From: Candidatus Zhuqueibacterota bacterium
Lineage (GTDB): Bacteria; Zhuqueibacterota; Zhuqueibacteria; Residuimicrobiales; Residuimicrobiaceae
Length of the DNA: 11,539 nt
Assembly (NCBI GenBank): GCA_016934435.1
Contig: JAFGSU010000113.1
Location: 1-11,539, forward strand
Direction of reading: 5' to 3'
Below are positions 1-7,237 of this stretch, piece after piece. Under the pieces are notes generated by a model. It was not told the origin of the DNA. It ran no database searches and worked only from the letters and a program-made list of their open reading frames with translations. The position numbers and the translations under genes are program-made. Every line of letters starts with the position of its first letter. Position 1 is the first letter of the stretch.

Positions 1-29
1 CGCGGCCGGATGACAGCGCGGGCCGGGGG

Positions 30-626
30 GTGCCGACAACGATCTTTTTCGACGTCGGCGGTGTGCTCCTGGACGATTTCATCGATGATAAGGTGGTCGA
101 TTTAGCTCGCAAGTATGATCGGGATCCGGAGATGATGCTGGAACTGCGCAAAAAGCATCGCCCGCCGGCGGATGCCGGGAAGATCAGCGATCAGGACTTT
201 TGGCGAAATCTATTGCATGCGGTGGGCATCGAGGCGCAATCGGATGATTTCCAGGTCGACTCATATATGCATCCGATAGAAGCAGGATTGGACCTGGCGC
301 GCAAATTGAAAAAAGCGGGTTACAGAATTGCGATCCTGTCGAATGATTCGAGAGAAATTTTTCAAAAGAAAAGAGAGCTTTATCAATTCGATCACCTCTT
401 TGATGATGTGATCGTATCCAACGAGCATGGGGTCATCAAACCGTTCATGGAGATATATAAAATTGCCCTGCAACGCATGAATGTGATCGCCCCACTATCT
501 GTTTTCATCGACGATCGCCAGGAGAACCTGCAGGCTGCGGCGGAGCTGGGTATGTATACGATTCTTCACCTGTCCGCACAGCAGACACAGTTGCAGCTAA
601 TCCGGATGGGGATAGATGTCCGATAA
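30..626 (+). CDS. HAD-superfamily (subfamily IA, YihX-like) phosphatase
   Basis: A 198-residue HAD hydrolase, probably a cytoplasmic phosphatase acting on a small sugar phosphate. All four HAD motifs are visible: motif I FFDVGGVLL with nucleophile Asp8; motif II ILSND (Ser104); motif III Lys137 in GVIKP; motif IV FIDDRQENLQAA (Asp161, Asp162). Residues 15-90 would form the helical cap. Motif I reads DVGGV, so the usual second Asp of DxD is Gly10; the E. coli sugar-phosphate phosphatase YihX has a similar DLGNV. The start is a GTG placed just before motif I, as usual in the family, but no good ribosome-binding site precedes it and the frame stays open to the window edge, so the true start may lie a little upstream. 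The isomerase gene follows after 62 nt and is probably co-transcribed. The family call is firm; the substrate is unknown. Confidence 0.85.
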   Translation: MPTTIFFDVGGVLLDDFIDDKVVDLARKYDRDPEMMLELRKKHRPPADAGKISDQDFWRNLLHAVGIEAQSDDFQVDSYMHPIEAGLDLARKLKKAGYRIAILSNDSREIFQKKRELYQFDHLFDDVIVSNEHGVIKPFMEIYKIALQRMNVIAPLSVFIDDRQENLQAAAELGMYTILHLSAQQTQLQLIRMGIDVR

Positions 627-679
627 AATAATTGCCACCCGATCCGACAGAGCTTTGTGAACATGGTTACATAATTACT

Positions 680-685
680 GAGGGG
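680..685 (+). promoter_or_regulatory. Ribosome-binding site that sets the isomerase start
   Basis: GAGGGG lies 3 nt before the ATG at 689. It favours that ATG over the in-frame TTG at 632, which has no comparable site and would add 19 residues with no family resemblance. Confidence 0.6.
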
Positions 686-688
686 CAT

Positions 689-1492
689 ATGAAACCGGAA
701 CAGATCGAACTGGCCTTTTGTCTGGAGACCCTTTTCAGCGAAAAACCCTTTGTGGAAAGATTTTCGGCAGCGCGGACACAGGGTATTCGCTGCATTGAAT
801 TTTGGGATCATCGTTCAAAGAACCTGAATGCCGTCGGCAGAGCACTCTCGGCCAACGGTTTGAAAGTCACCAATTTCAGCGGCAACAGGAAATACGGCAT
901 GTTGCTGGCAGGAGTACGGGATGCATTCGTGCGGGAAGTGTCGGAAGCCATGGGCGTTGCCAAGGCGCTCGGTTGTCCGCGCCTGATGCTCCTGGTGCAA
1001 CCCCTTTGTGAGGATGGTTCGGCCGAACCGCTGCCCTCGGACACGACTCGAAAACAAAAAATCGACGCATTGATCGCCTGCGGCCATCAGCTCGCATCCC
1101 TGGCGGATGACGCAAAGATCGATTTTGTCATCGAACCGCTCAATACAGAGATCGATCATCCGAACTATTTTTTGAGCCGTTCAAAGCTGGCATTTGATTG
1201 TATCAGAGAGATCAACCATCCGCGGGTGAAAATTCTCTATGATATTTATCATATGGCGACTATGGGAGAGGATGTAATCGGCGATCTGAGTAAAAATATC
1301 GATGTGATCGGCTATATCCACATCGCAGATGTGCCCGGCCGCCATGAGCCGGGTAGTGGCAGCCTTGATTTTCGAGGGATTTATCGCCTGCTCAAATCGC
1401 TGGCCTATGACAGACCGATAGGGTTTGAGTTTTTCCCCAGCAACGCCGACAGCGGTGCAGCTGTTGAAAAAACGTTGCAGCTATTTGCGTAA
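689..1492 (+). CDS. Hydroxypyruvate isomerase-like TIM-barrel sugar isomerase/epimerase
   Basis: A 267-residue protein of the xylose-isomerase-like TIM-barrel superfamily, closest in pattern to hydroxypyruvate isomerase (Hyi), which interconverts hydroxypyruvate and tartronate semialdehyde. Likely metal and catalytic residues sit at barrel strand ends: Glu149 in VIEPLN, Asp185 and His188 in LYDIYHM, His211 in YIHIADVPGRHEPGSG, and Glu247 in GFEFFP. The stretch HIADVPGRHEPGSGSLDF is the most Hyi-like part. The N-terminus (LAFCLETLFSEKPFVERFSAA) matches the usual first strand and helix, and the length fits the family at about 260. The start is the ATG with GAGGGG before it. There is no signal peptide, so it is cytoplasmic. 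The phosphatase upstream suggests a shared role in sugar or sugar-acid metabolism. Many relatives act on other ketoses or keto acids, so the exact substrate is open. Confidence 0.85.
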   Translation: MKPEQIELAFCLETLFSEKPFVERFSAARTQGIRCIEFWDHRSKNLNAVGRALSANGLKVTNFSGNRKYGMLLAGVRDAFVREVSEAMGVAKALGCPRLMLLVQPLCEDGSAEPLPSDTTRKQKIDALIACGHQLASLADDAKIDFVIEPLNTEIDHPNYFLSRSKLAFDCIREINHPRVKILYDIYHMATMGEDVIGDLSKNIDVIGYIHIADVPGRHEPGSGSLDFRGIYRLLKSLAYDRPIGFEFFPSNADSGAAVEKTLQLFA

Positions 1493-1758
1493 AGCGATAT
1501 TTCGCTCGTCCGAGCATGCGTCCGGCATGTTCCGGATCAATCGCTGCCAACGGACCATCTTCTAATAACAGCGGAGACCGCCACGCTCCAGCAAAGCCAA
1601 TCTGAGAATTGATGCTCGATTGCTCCGCTCGCGGTGACATTCTTTTTTTTGTTATTGCGTGAATAATGACATGATTGCCTTATCCATCTCGCTGTGTGGT
1701 GCTTGATCGTGAACAGAACATAGGGAATCGTCAATAGGAAAACAAGAAAGAAACGGAT
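1493..1758 (+). other. Intergenic gap with small palindromes and a T-run
   Basis: I see no credible gene here. The left part holds short palindromes: AGCGA/TCGCT at 1493-1506, CATGC/GCATG at 1515-1529, and TCCGG/CCGGA at 1521-1536. The last two overlap and cannot form together. The middle holds the degenerate inverted repeat listed separately, followed by eight T at 1643-1650, which could help end transcription of the isomerase gene. No convincing sigma-70 promoter was found before the transporter. The site just before its ATG is weak (GAAAG, then CGGAT). Confidence 0.5.
1575..1638. repeat. Degenerate inverted repeat of the GTCATTGCGAGCGGAGC-like type
   Basis: The right arm (1618-1638) starts GATTGCTCCGCTCGC and ends GGTGAC. 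The left arm (1575-1602) is a diverged reverse complement running from GACCGCCACGCTCC to GCCAATC, with a 15-nt loop between. Read on the minus strand, the element begins GTCACCGCGAGCGGAGCAATC-like and ends GATTGGCTTTGCTGG-like. This resembles the intergenic repeat GTCATTGCGAGCGGAGCGAAGCAATC that recurs in many unrelated bacterial genomes. The likeness is by eye, from memory of that consensus. Only one copy is in the window. Confidence 0.45.
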
Positions 1759-3108
1759 ATGATTGGATGGATGAAAAGATATTTTGCGCCCGCGCCTCAT
1801 CGGAAGCTCCACCCGGACGCTGATGTTGGAAGGTTGTACCCGAAGTACCGCTGGCGTACTCTGGAATCAACGTTCATGGGGTATGCCATTTTCTATCTCG
1901 TTCGCAATAACCTGTCTACAGTGGCCAAAGATATCGAAGGGGCACTGCATTACGATCACAATATGGTGGGAAATATCCTGGCGATTTCCGCTCTCAGTTA
2001 TGGTCTGGGCAAGTTTCTCATGGGTGCGCTCTCCGATCGCAGCGATCCACGCAAGTTCATGGCTACAGGGTTGATCCTGACCGCCCTGTGTAATTTTGCT
2101 TTCGGCGGTATAGCCAGTTACGGCGTTCATCTGCTGTTATGGGCGCTGAACGGATTTTTCCAGGGAATGGGTTGGCCGCCGTGCGGCCGGTCCATCGGCC
2201 ATTGGTTCAGTCTGCGGGAACGGGGATCGATTTTTGCCGTCTGGAACGTGGCGCACAATATCGGCGGCGGTCTGGCAGGGATTCTGGCGGCCTATGCCGC
2301 TTTGCATTTCGGCTGGCAGGCGGCGTTTTATTTTCCGGGTGTCATCGCGTTAATCGCTTCGATTTATATTTTCCTGCGTCTGCGCGATACCCCCCAGTCC
2401 CTGGGATTGCCGCCGGTCGAAGTCTATAAAAACGATTATTCCGACGATGAAAAAAAGCACGGATTGCATGAACAGGAGTTATCGACAAACGTGCTGTTCG
2501 TGGAATATATTTTGAAGAATAAATATTTATGGCTGTTTGCAATTGCCAATTTTTTTGTCTACATCGTCCGATACAGCATGCTCGATTGGGGCCCGATGTA
2601 TCTGCGCGAGGTCAAGCATGCCACACTCAGCGGCGGTGGCATGGCGGTGCTCATCCTTGAATTCGGCGGCATCCCATCGACCTTATTGATGGGATGGCTG
2701 TCCGACCGGGTCGGCGGTCGGCGCGGCATGATCAGTCTCCTTTGCATGATTCCCATCTTTCTCGCTTTTATCGGCATCTATTTGAATCCGGCCGGCAACC
2801 TGGGATTGGATATGCTCTTTCTGGCCGTGGTCGGTTTTTTCGTCTACCCACCGGTGATGCTGCTGGGTGTGTCGGGATTGGACCTCACCTCAAAGAAGGC
2901 GGTCGGTACGGCTGCCGGCTTTATCGGCCTGTTCGGCTACATCGGTCGAACCGTGCAGGCAAAAGGATTTGGCTGGATGGCGGACTATTTCGGCGCATTG
3001 TACGGCAAAGAGGTCGGTTGGAATATGGTGCTGTATACCATTCTGGCGTGCACGGCCATATCAATTTTTTTACTGGCATTCACCTGGCGTGTCAAACCAC
3101 GGGCATAA
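1759..3108 (+). CDS. glpT: GlpT-type organophosphate:phosphate antiporter (MFS, OPA family)
   Basis: A 449-residue inner-membrane transporter of the major facilitator superfamily, strongly like GlpT, which takes up glycerol-3-phosphate in exchange for phosphate. E. coli GlpT is 452 residues. Shared signatures run the whole length: YLVRNN with Arg49, KFLMGALSDRSDPR (85-98), GFFQGMGWPPCGRS (132-145), NVAHNIGGG with His166, RDTPQSLGLPPVEVYKNDY (209-227) in the central loop, YIVRYSMLDWGP with Arg271, and a GTAAGFIGLFGYIG stretch near the end. Arg49, Arg271 and His166 match the phosphate- and substrate-binding residues of GlpT, so the antiport mechanism should be kept. The start could also be the ATG at 1771, which aligns with the first residue of GlpT; neither has a strong ribosome-binding site. 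Other OPA members carry phosphoglycerate or hexose phosphates, so the substrate is likely but not proven. Confidence 0.9.
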   Translation: MIGWMKRYFAPAPHRKLHPDADVGRLYPKYRWRTLESTFMGYAIFYLVRNNLSTVAKDIEGALHYDHNMVGNILAISALSYGLGKFLMGALSDRSDPRKFMATGLILTALCNFAFGGIASYGVHLLLWALNGFFQGMGWPPCGRSIGHWFSLRERGSIFAVWNVAHNIGGGLAGILAAYAALHFGWQAAFYFPGVIALIASIYIFLRLRDTPQSLGLPPVEVYKNDYSDDEKKHGLHEQELSTNVLFVEYILKNKYLWLFAIANFFVYIVRYSMLDWGPMYLREVKHATLSGGGMAVLILEFGGIPSTLLMGWLSDRVGGRRGMISLLCMIPIFLAFIGIYLNPAGNLGLDMLFLAVVGFFVYPPVMLLGVSGLDLTSKKAVGTAAGFIGLFGYIGRTVQAKGFGWMADYFGALYGKEVGWNMVLYTILACTAISIFLLAFTWRVKPRA

Positions 3109-3125
3109 ACACGATTGATATTAAA

Positions 3126-3199
3126 AAAGCCGGTCGAGATGAACGCCCTGTGCTTTCGGTCATGTTGAAAATAAAGAGGATGATCGTGTCACCGGCTTT
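3126..3199. repeat. 9-bp inverted repeat before the DUF3078 gene
   Basis: AAAGCCGGT at 3126-3134 is perfectly complementary to ACCGGCTTT at 3191-3199, with 56 nt between. The 3' arm ends 13 nt before the ribosome-binding site of the next gene, so pairing could form a leader hairpin. A match this size in so short a gap could also be chance. No T-run follows, so it is not a standard terminator. Confidence 0.35.
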
Positions 3200-3212
3200 C
3201 ACTGTGAATCAT

Positions 3213-3217
3213 GAGGA
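3213..3217 (+). promoter_or_regulatory. Ribosome-binding site that sets the DUF3078 gene start
   Basis: GAGGA lies 8 nt before the ATG at 3226. The upstream in-frame ATG at 3211 overlaps this site and has no comparable one of its own, so 3226 is preferred. It also gives a cleaner signal peptide. Confidence 0.55.
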
Positions 3218-3225
3218 TCTCAAGG

Positions 3226-4092
3226 ATGGATAATCGTTTTACAATCAGTGTGGTGGTAATTCTGTTCGTTTTTATCGCTTCGGCAGTCGCTATCGAAGCG
3301 CCCAAAATCAGCAAGGATAGTCTAAAAATCGGCTGGAATCACGATGGTTTGAGCCGTCTTAATCTGACTCAGACAGCTTTCGATAATTGGGCTCAGGGGG
3401 GAGAAAATAATTTTTCCTGGCGAGTGGATGTGAACATCAAGTGCATCTATGAAAAAGAAAATGTCAATCTGGCAAATGCGGCCGGCCTTTCGTTCGGTAA
3501 GATCAAGGTGTCCAGTCAGGAGAGTCGCAAGACCGTGGACGAAATACGTTTTCAGAGCGTTTTTACCCGCAAGATTTCCAAGTATTTAAACCCCTATATT
3601 GCGGTGATCGCGGAGACACAATTAGCCAAGGGATATGACTATTCCAAACCGGCCAAGGAGCCCATATCCGACATCATCGATCCGGCTTATTTTACTCAGA
3701 GTATGGGAATCGGATATGCCCCCAAACCGGTGTTCAAGACCAGGTTCGGCGCTGCCTTGAAAGAAACCATCACCGATAAATATAATAAATACGCTGATGA
3801 TCCGAAAACGGCGAGGATCGAAAAGAACAAGTTCGAGGTCGGAGTCGAATCGGTCACCAATGTCCAGAAAAAAGTTAACAGCCTTGTGTCGACGTCCTCC
3901 GAAATGCGACTTTTTTCCGACCTGAAAGGTTACAGGAAAGTTGATGTGAGATGGGATAACCTGCTGACCATGCAGATCGCAAAATTCATCAACGTCAATT
4001 TCAATTTCAAAGTATACTATGACCGAGATGTGGATGTGAAACGGCAAATCACCCAGTCCCTGGCCATTGGCTTGTCCTATGATTTTATCTGA
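3226..4092 (+). CDS. DUF3078-type outer-membrane beta-barrel protein
   Basis: A 288-residue exported protein. Residues 1-22 form a signal peptide with a hydrophobic core (TISVVVILFVFIAS) and a likely cut after SAVA. The mature start carries LNLTQTAFDNWAQGGENNFSW (45-65), the Asn-Trp-Ala-x-Gly-Gly-Glu-Asn signature I associate with DUF3078 proteins. The rest is alternating polar and hydrophobic strands rich in aromatic residues, ending in GLSYDFI, as expected for an outer-membrane barrel. The family has no firm function known to me. The URO-D-like gene starts 15 nt after the stop, so the two are very likely translated from one message. A barrel between a phosphate-ester antiporter and a cytoplasmic enzyme could be the outer-membrane port for the same substrate, but that is inference. 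Confidence 0.75.
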   Translation: MDNRFTISVVVILFVFIASAVAIEAPKISKDSLKIGWNHDGLSRLNLTQTAFDNWAQGGENNFSWRVDVNIKCIYEKENVNLANAAGLSFGKIKVSSQESRKTVDEIRFQSVFTRKISKYLNPYIAVIAETQLAKGYDYSKPAKEPISDIIDPAYFTQSMGIGYAPKPVFKTRFGAALKETITDKYNKYADDPKTARIEKNKFEVGVESVTNVQKKVNSLVSTSSEMRLFSDLKGYRKVDVRWDNLLTMQIAKFINVNFNFKVYYDRDVDVKRQITQSLAIGLSYDFI

Positions 4093-4095
4093 TAC

Positions 4096-4100
4096 GGAGG
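4096..4100 (+). promoter_or_regulatory. Strong ribosome-binding site of the URO-D-like gene
   Basis: GGAGG lies 7 nt before the ATG at 4108, in the 15-nt space after the DUF3078 stop. It shows that this organism uses standard Shine-Dalgarno initiation. Confidence 0.8.
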
Positions 4101-4107
4101 ATCGTGT

Positions 4108-5361
4108 ATGAACAGCAAAGAGCGCGTACAGCAGGCATTGCGGCATCGGACTCCCGACCGCATACCGGTCGATTTCGGCAGTACGGATGTCAGCGGCATA
4201 CATGTTTCGTGTGTAGCAGCCATGCGCGAATGGTACGGTCTGGATACCGGCCCGGTGAAAGTGCATGAGCCCTATCAGATGCTCGGGTTGATCGAAGACG
4301 ACCTGATGGAAATTCTCGGCATCGATACAATCGGATTGATGCCCGCCAGAACTTATTTCGGATTTCCCATAGACAATTGGAAGGAGTGGCGCACACCCTG
4401 GGGGCAGGATGTGCTGGTACCGGGGAATTTCAATATATCCTACCGTGATGGAGGTGTGTACATGTATCCTGAGGGAGATGTCTCGGCGCCGCCAAGCGGA
4501 TTAATGGCCGAGGATAGCTACTTTTTCGATGCCATCATCCGACAACCGGACTTGGTGGAGACGGAATTGGATCCACAGGACAATATGGAAGAATTCACCC
4601 TGATTTCAGAACAGGAATTAGCCCATTTGAAATCGGAGGTGGACAGGGCCGCCGCTTACAAACGCGCCGTCGTCACCGGCATCGGCGGAACGGCCTTTGG
4701 CGATATTTCGCATGTGCCCGCGCCATTTCTAAAATATCCGAAAGGCATTCGGGATGTGAGCGAATGGTATATTTCCACCGTCACGCGCCGGGACTATATT
4801 CATGCGGTTTTTTCAGGCCAGTGCGACATCGCCCTCGAAAATCTGCAGCGGCTGCACCAGGCTGTCGGAAATGCGTTGGATGTTTTATTCGTCTGTGGCA
4901 CCGATTTTGGCACCCAAACCTCGAGTTTTTGTTCGACCGATACGTTCGAAGAACTGTATGCGCCCTATTACAGACGCATCAACCGGTGGATACACGACCA
5001 TACGACCTGGAAAACATTTAAGCATTCTTGCGGTGCGGTGGAAAAATTTATTCCGCAATTCATCGAGTGCGGATTCGATATTCTCAATCCCGTACAGTGC
5101 TCGGCCGCCGGCATGGATGCACAGATGCTCAAAGATCGTTACGGCGATCTCATTGTGTTCTGGGGGGGAGGTGTTGATACACAGAACACGCTGCCGTTCG
5201 GCACGCCCGCGCAGGTGCGCGAACAGGTGCTGCAGCGATGTGAGATATTCAACAAAAACGGCGGCTTTGTATTCAATACGGTCCATAACATCCAGGCGAA
5301 AACGCCGGTGGAAAATATTGCGGCATTGTTTGAAGCAATTAAAATGTTCAATGGAGGCTGA
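4108..5361 (+). CDS. Uroporphyrinogen-decarboxylase-like protein (MtaA/methyltransferase-type)
   Basis: A 417-residue cytoplasmic TIM-barrel protein of the URO-D superfamily. The N-terminus (MNSKERVQQALRHRTPDRIP, then VDFGSTDVSGIH) is the usual opening of the non-heme branch. The RQAGRY segment needed by true HemE is absent, so heme synthesis is unlikely. His306 and Cys308 in FKHSCGAVEKF match the His-x-Cys zinc pair of MtaA-type methyltransferases, which move methyl groups between corrinoid proteins and thiols. The third zinc Cys of MtaA would fall near FNTVHNIQAKTPVEN (389-403), but here there is His393, in a place like the GHGI of HemE. Further conserved parts are GTDFGTQTSSF (264-274), NPVQCSAAGMD (327-337) and FWGGGVDTQ (351-359). 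No corrinoid protein gene is nearby. Such proteins often occur in sugar-use loci, but their reaction there is unclear. Confidence 0.85.
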   Translation: MNSKERVQQALRHRTPDRIPVDFGSTDVSGIHVSCVAAMREWYGLDTGPVKVHEPYQMLGLIEDDLMEILGIDTIGLMPARTYFGFPIDNWKEWRTPWGQDVLVPGNFNISYRDGGVYMYPEGDVSAPPSGLMAEDSYFFDAIIRQPDLVETELDPQDNMEEFTLISEQELAHLKSEVDRAAAYKRAVVTGIGGTAFGDISHVPAPFLKYPKGIRDVSEWYISTVTRRDYIHAVFSGQCDIALENLQRLHQAVGNALDVLFVCGTDFGTQTSSFCSTDTFEELYAPYYRRINRWIHDHTTWKTFKHSCGAVEKFIPQFIECGFDILNPVQCSAAGMDAQMLKDRYGDLIVFWGGGVDTQNTLPFGTPAQVREQVLQRCEIFNKNGGFVFNTVHNIQAKTPVENIAALFEAIKMFNGG

Positions 5362-5408
5362 GCGGCCATTCTGCTCATGATGGCAACCTGTATTTGACTG
5401 CATTTTTT

Positions 5409-5462
5409 AGCCCAAAGCGATGGAGAGAATCTCAACAAATGGTATCGCTCTGGGCTTTTTTT
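5409..5462 (+). terminator. Intrinsic terminator closing the plus-strand genes
   Basis: AGCCCAAAGCGAT (5409-5421) pairs with ATCGCTCTGGGCT (5444-5456) over 13 bp with one mismatch, and seven T follow (5456-5462). The loop holds a small inner hairpin, GAGA/TCTC. The T-run is only on the plus-strand side, so it works for the URO-D-like gene. It lies between convergent genes. The rest of the 5362-5558 gap holds only a weak AGCC/GGCT hairpin at 5535-5548; I see no clear terminator for the minus-strand operon. Confidence 0.88.
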
Positions 5463-5558
5463 ATTGGTTGTTCGACCATTACGGCGAGATGTTATAGGTC
5501 GTGATGGATGTCCTTCAGCGACTATTTCGTAATCAGCCGTTCAAGGCTCGACCTCCTG

Positions 5559-7199
5559 CTATGGTTCCGGCTCGATGATTCTCAATAAAGGGATCAGGGC
5601 CGGATCGACATTGTAGAGTTGTCGCGTGTCGCCTTTTTCGGCGATGAAAAGCCTGATGCGATGACCGGCTTTTGTTTGGAAGCACATGATTCCATCTTCA
5701 TTCGCATAGGAGATAGCCGGTTCGTCCATTTTTAATCCCGATTTTACCAGGATCAGATAGGCCCCGAACCAATCCGGCTCGGGGGGAAACACATATTCAT
5801 CAAAAATCCGCGGACGTGGGTGGTAACGCGGACTGGTTGTCGTGCGGTGTTTCATAGCCAATGCGCTGGGCCTGACTTTTTCCTGCTGCAATTCGAACGG
5901 GAAGATGTGTAAATCATACCCATATGCTGTGAGTATAATATGCTCGGGTGAATAGAGCTTTTCCTGCCAGTTCGCACTGAGCCCGAGGCCGAATTCGCCG
6001 ATTGTATCCCTGTAATTCGACAGGTCTTTTCGCCATTGCGTAAAATGCCAGTAACAGGGCAGGCGGTTATAAACACACAGGGTGGAAGTGCCTATTTGAT
6101 CGGTGTAACCATTGACCGGTGTAAAGGAACCCTGCAGGAAGGCGACAGCCCGCTCATGTTCATTTTCCCCCACCGCAGCCATGCAATGAATCTGCTGCTG
6201 GAAACAGGCTCCGCCGGTCATGCTGCCCATGGCGGCATCTTTGAGTTGATAGGACCTGAAAATAAACGGATTGATGGAGGCCTTGCCGATTACTTCAAAT
6301 GGATAGCGGCGTGCGCTGTTTATGCGCACGGCTTCTGCCGGAGCCGTATACCCTTCCGGCAAAGGCAGGGATAACACGCCCGATCGGGCATCCGCAGTCG
6401 TCAAAAAATTCCTGTAATCACGACTGATTCCGGAGACGGGCAGCTTGAAGATGGGATGGGTTAAAGCGGACTGCAACAAATAGAGATGATCCATGATTTC
6501 AAGACTTTCTCGTTGAATGCGGTTGTCGTGGCAAAAATCATGAATGTTCATCAGCGCTCTGAAAATCGCATTATTATAGGTGGGGGAAGCAAATTCGTCG
6601 ATACCGAAAAATGAGACATGGTTATACCATCGGGTCCACTGGCTGCTTGCTGTTTTCTTCAATCTGGCATTATCGAAACGGTCACCTGCAAGCGTAAGGG
6701 CCTGAGTATAAAAAACAAAGATGTTGCTATAGGCGACGTAATCCCTGTAGATATCAAAGATTTCAGTATCCCATCGACGTTTTGCTGCTTCGAGCAGCGC
6801 TTTACAGGAAGCAATGAAATTGGCTTGCGTTTGAGCTGACATCCTGTTTTGCTGCTCCCACAGATGGCCGAGCATCATCTTGGCGCGGAACAGGGCATTG
6901 TTCAGGTCAGCTCTCTTGACGCCGTCCCGCCAGACCCATCCCCACTGGCCATACGTAAATGATTCAGGATCGTTATCCTGTTGTGAAATGAACTTGTTGA
7001 GGATAGAATCAGCCTTTGCATGATAGGCATCATCATCCGTGCGATAGAGCAGCCAGGCGTGTTCCAGGATTGGATTTTGATCGCGCGCATAAACCTCATT
7101 CAGTCGGATCAACTTTTGTGTCTCTTCGGATGAAAGAGGCTGAGAATGGGCGTTTAGAACGATCAAAAAACAATACAGAACAAGGATTATTTTTTTCAT
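5559..7199 (-). CDS. Secreted protein of unknown family, possible alpha/alpha-toroid glycan-active enzyme
   Basis: I do not recognise this 546-residue protein with confidence. Residues 1-20 are a clear signal peptide (MKKIILVLYCFLIVLNAHS, then QPLS), without a lipobox Cys, so it is periplasmic or secreted. Residues about 20-260 are rich in amphipathic helices with many Trp and Tyr, and carry FGIDEFASPTYNNAIFRALMN-like text (residues about 200-220); Glu-Phe-x-Ser-Pro-Thr-Tyr strings of this kind occur in alpha/alpha-barrel proteins such as heparinase-II/III-like and related lyases. The second half, with many short hydrophobic strands and IFPFELQQ- and RIRLFIAEKG-like segments, looks like a beta-sandwich. 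This helical-then-beta layout suits a polysaccharide lyase or hydrolase. The start is fixed by AGGAGG 6 nt before; the ATG at 7214 overlaps that site. It is the last gene of the mannosidase operon, so a role on a mannose-containing glycan is plausible but unproven. Confidence 0.7.
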   Translation of the reverse strand: MKKIILVLYCFLIVLNAHSQPLSSEETQKLIRLNEVYARDQNPILEHAWLLYRTDDDAYHAKADSILNKFISQQDNDPESFTYGQWGWVWRDGVKRADLNNALFRAKMMLGHLWEQQNRMSAQTQANFIASCKALLEAAKRRWDTEIFDIYRDYVAYSNIFVFYTQALTLAGDRFDNARLKKTASSQWTRWYNHVSFFGIDEFASPTYNNAIFRALMNIHDFCHDNRIQRESLEIMDHLYLLQSALTHPIFKLPVSGISRDYRNFLTTADARSGVLSLPLPEGYTAPAEAVRINSARRYPFEVIGKASINPFIFRSYQLKDAAMGSMTGGACFQQQIHCMAAVGENEHERAVAFLQGSFTPVNGYTDQIGTSTLCVYNRLPCYWHFTQWRKDLSNYRDTIGEFGLGLSANWQEKLYSPEHIILTAYGYDLHIFPFELQQEKVRPSALAMKHRTTTSPRYHPRPRIFDEYVFPPEPDWFGAYLILVKSGLKMDEPAISYANEDGIMCFQTKAGHRIRLFIAEKGDTRQLYNVDPALIPLLRIIEPEP

Positions 7200-7205
7200 C
7201 GGTTT

Positions 7206-7211
7206 CCTCCT
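7206..7211 (-). promoter_or_regulatory. Strong ribosome-binding site that sets the start of the secreted protein
   Basis: On the minus strand AGGAGG stands 6 nt before the ATG at 7199. The upstream ATG at 7214 would place this site inside the coding region as Arg-Arg codons, so it is rejected as the start. Confidence 0.8.
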
Positions 7212-7237
7212 CATTATTGTCGGGTAAAGTGATCGAA

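Noticed and set aside
632..688. Longer isomerase starting at TTG 632
   Set aside because: The extra 19 residues do not resemble the family, and the ATG at 689 has a good ribosome-binding site.
1493..1536. Riboswitch or structured RNA from the clustered palindromes after the isomerase gene
   Set aside because: The palindromes are short, overlap each other, and match no riboswitch core I know.
2694..3233. A 179-residue plus-strand reading frame overlapping the end of the antiporter gene
   Set aside because: It is a shifted frame of the antiporter gene, rich in Arg and Gly, with no ribosome-binding site or recognisable domain.
3622..4266. A 214-residue minus-strand reading frame opposite the DUF3078 and URO-D-like genes
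   Set aside because: It is antisense to two well-supported genes and has no recognisable motif or start signal.
4108..5361. True uroporphyrinogen decarboxylase (hemE)
   Set aside because: The RQAGRY substrate segment is missing, a His-x-Cys metal motif is present, and no heme genes are nearby.
5409..5462. Bidirectional terminator serving both convergent operons
   Set aside because: The minus-strand transcript would have an A-run, not a U-run, after the hairpin, because the bases before the left arm are T on the plus strand.
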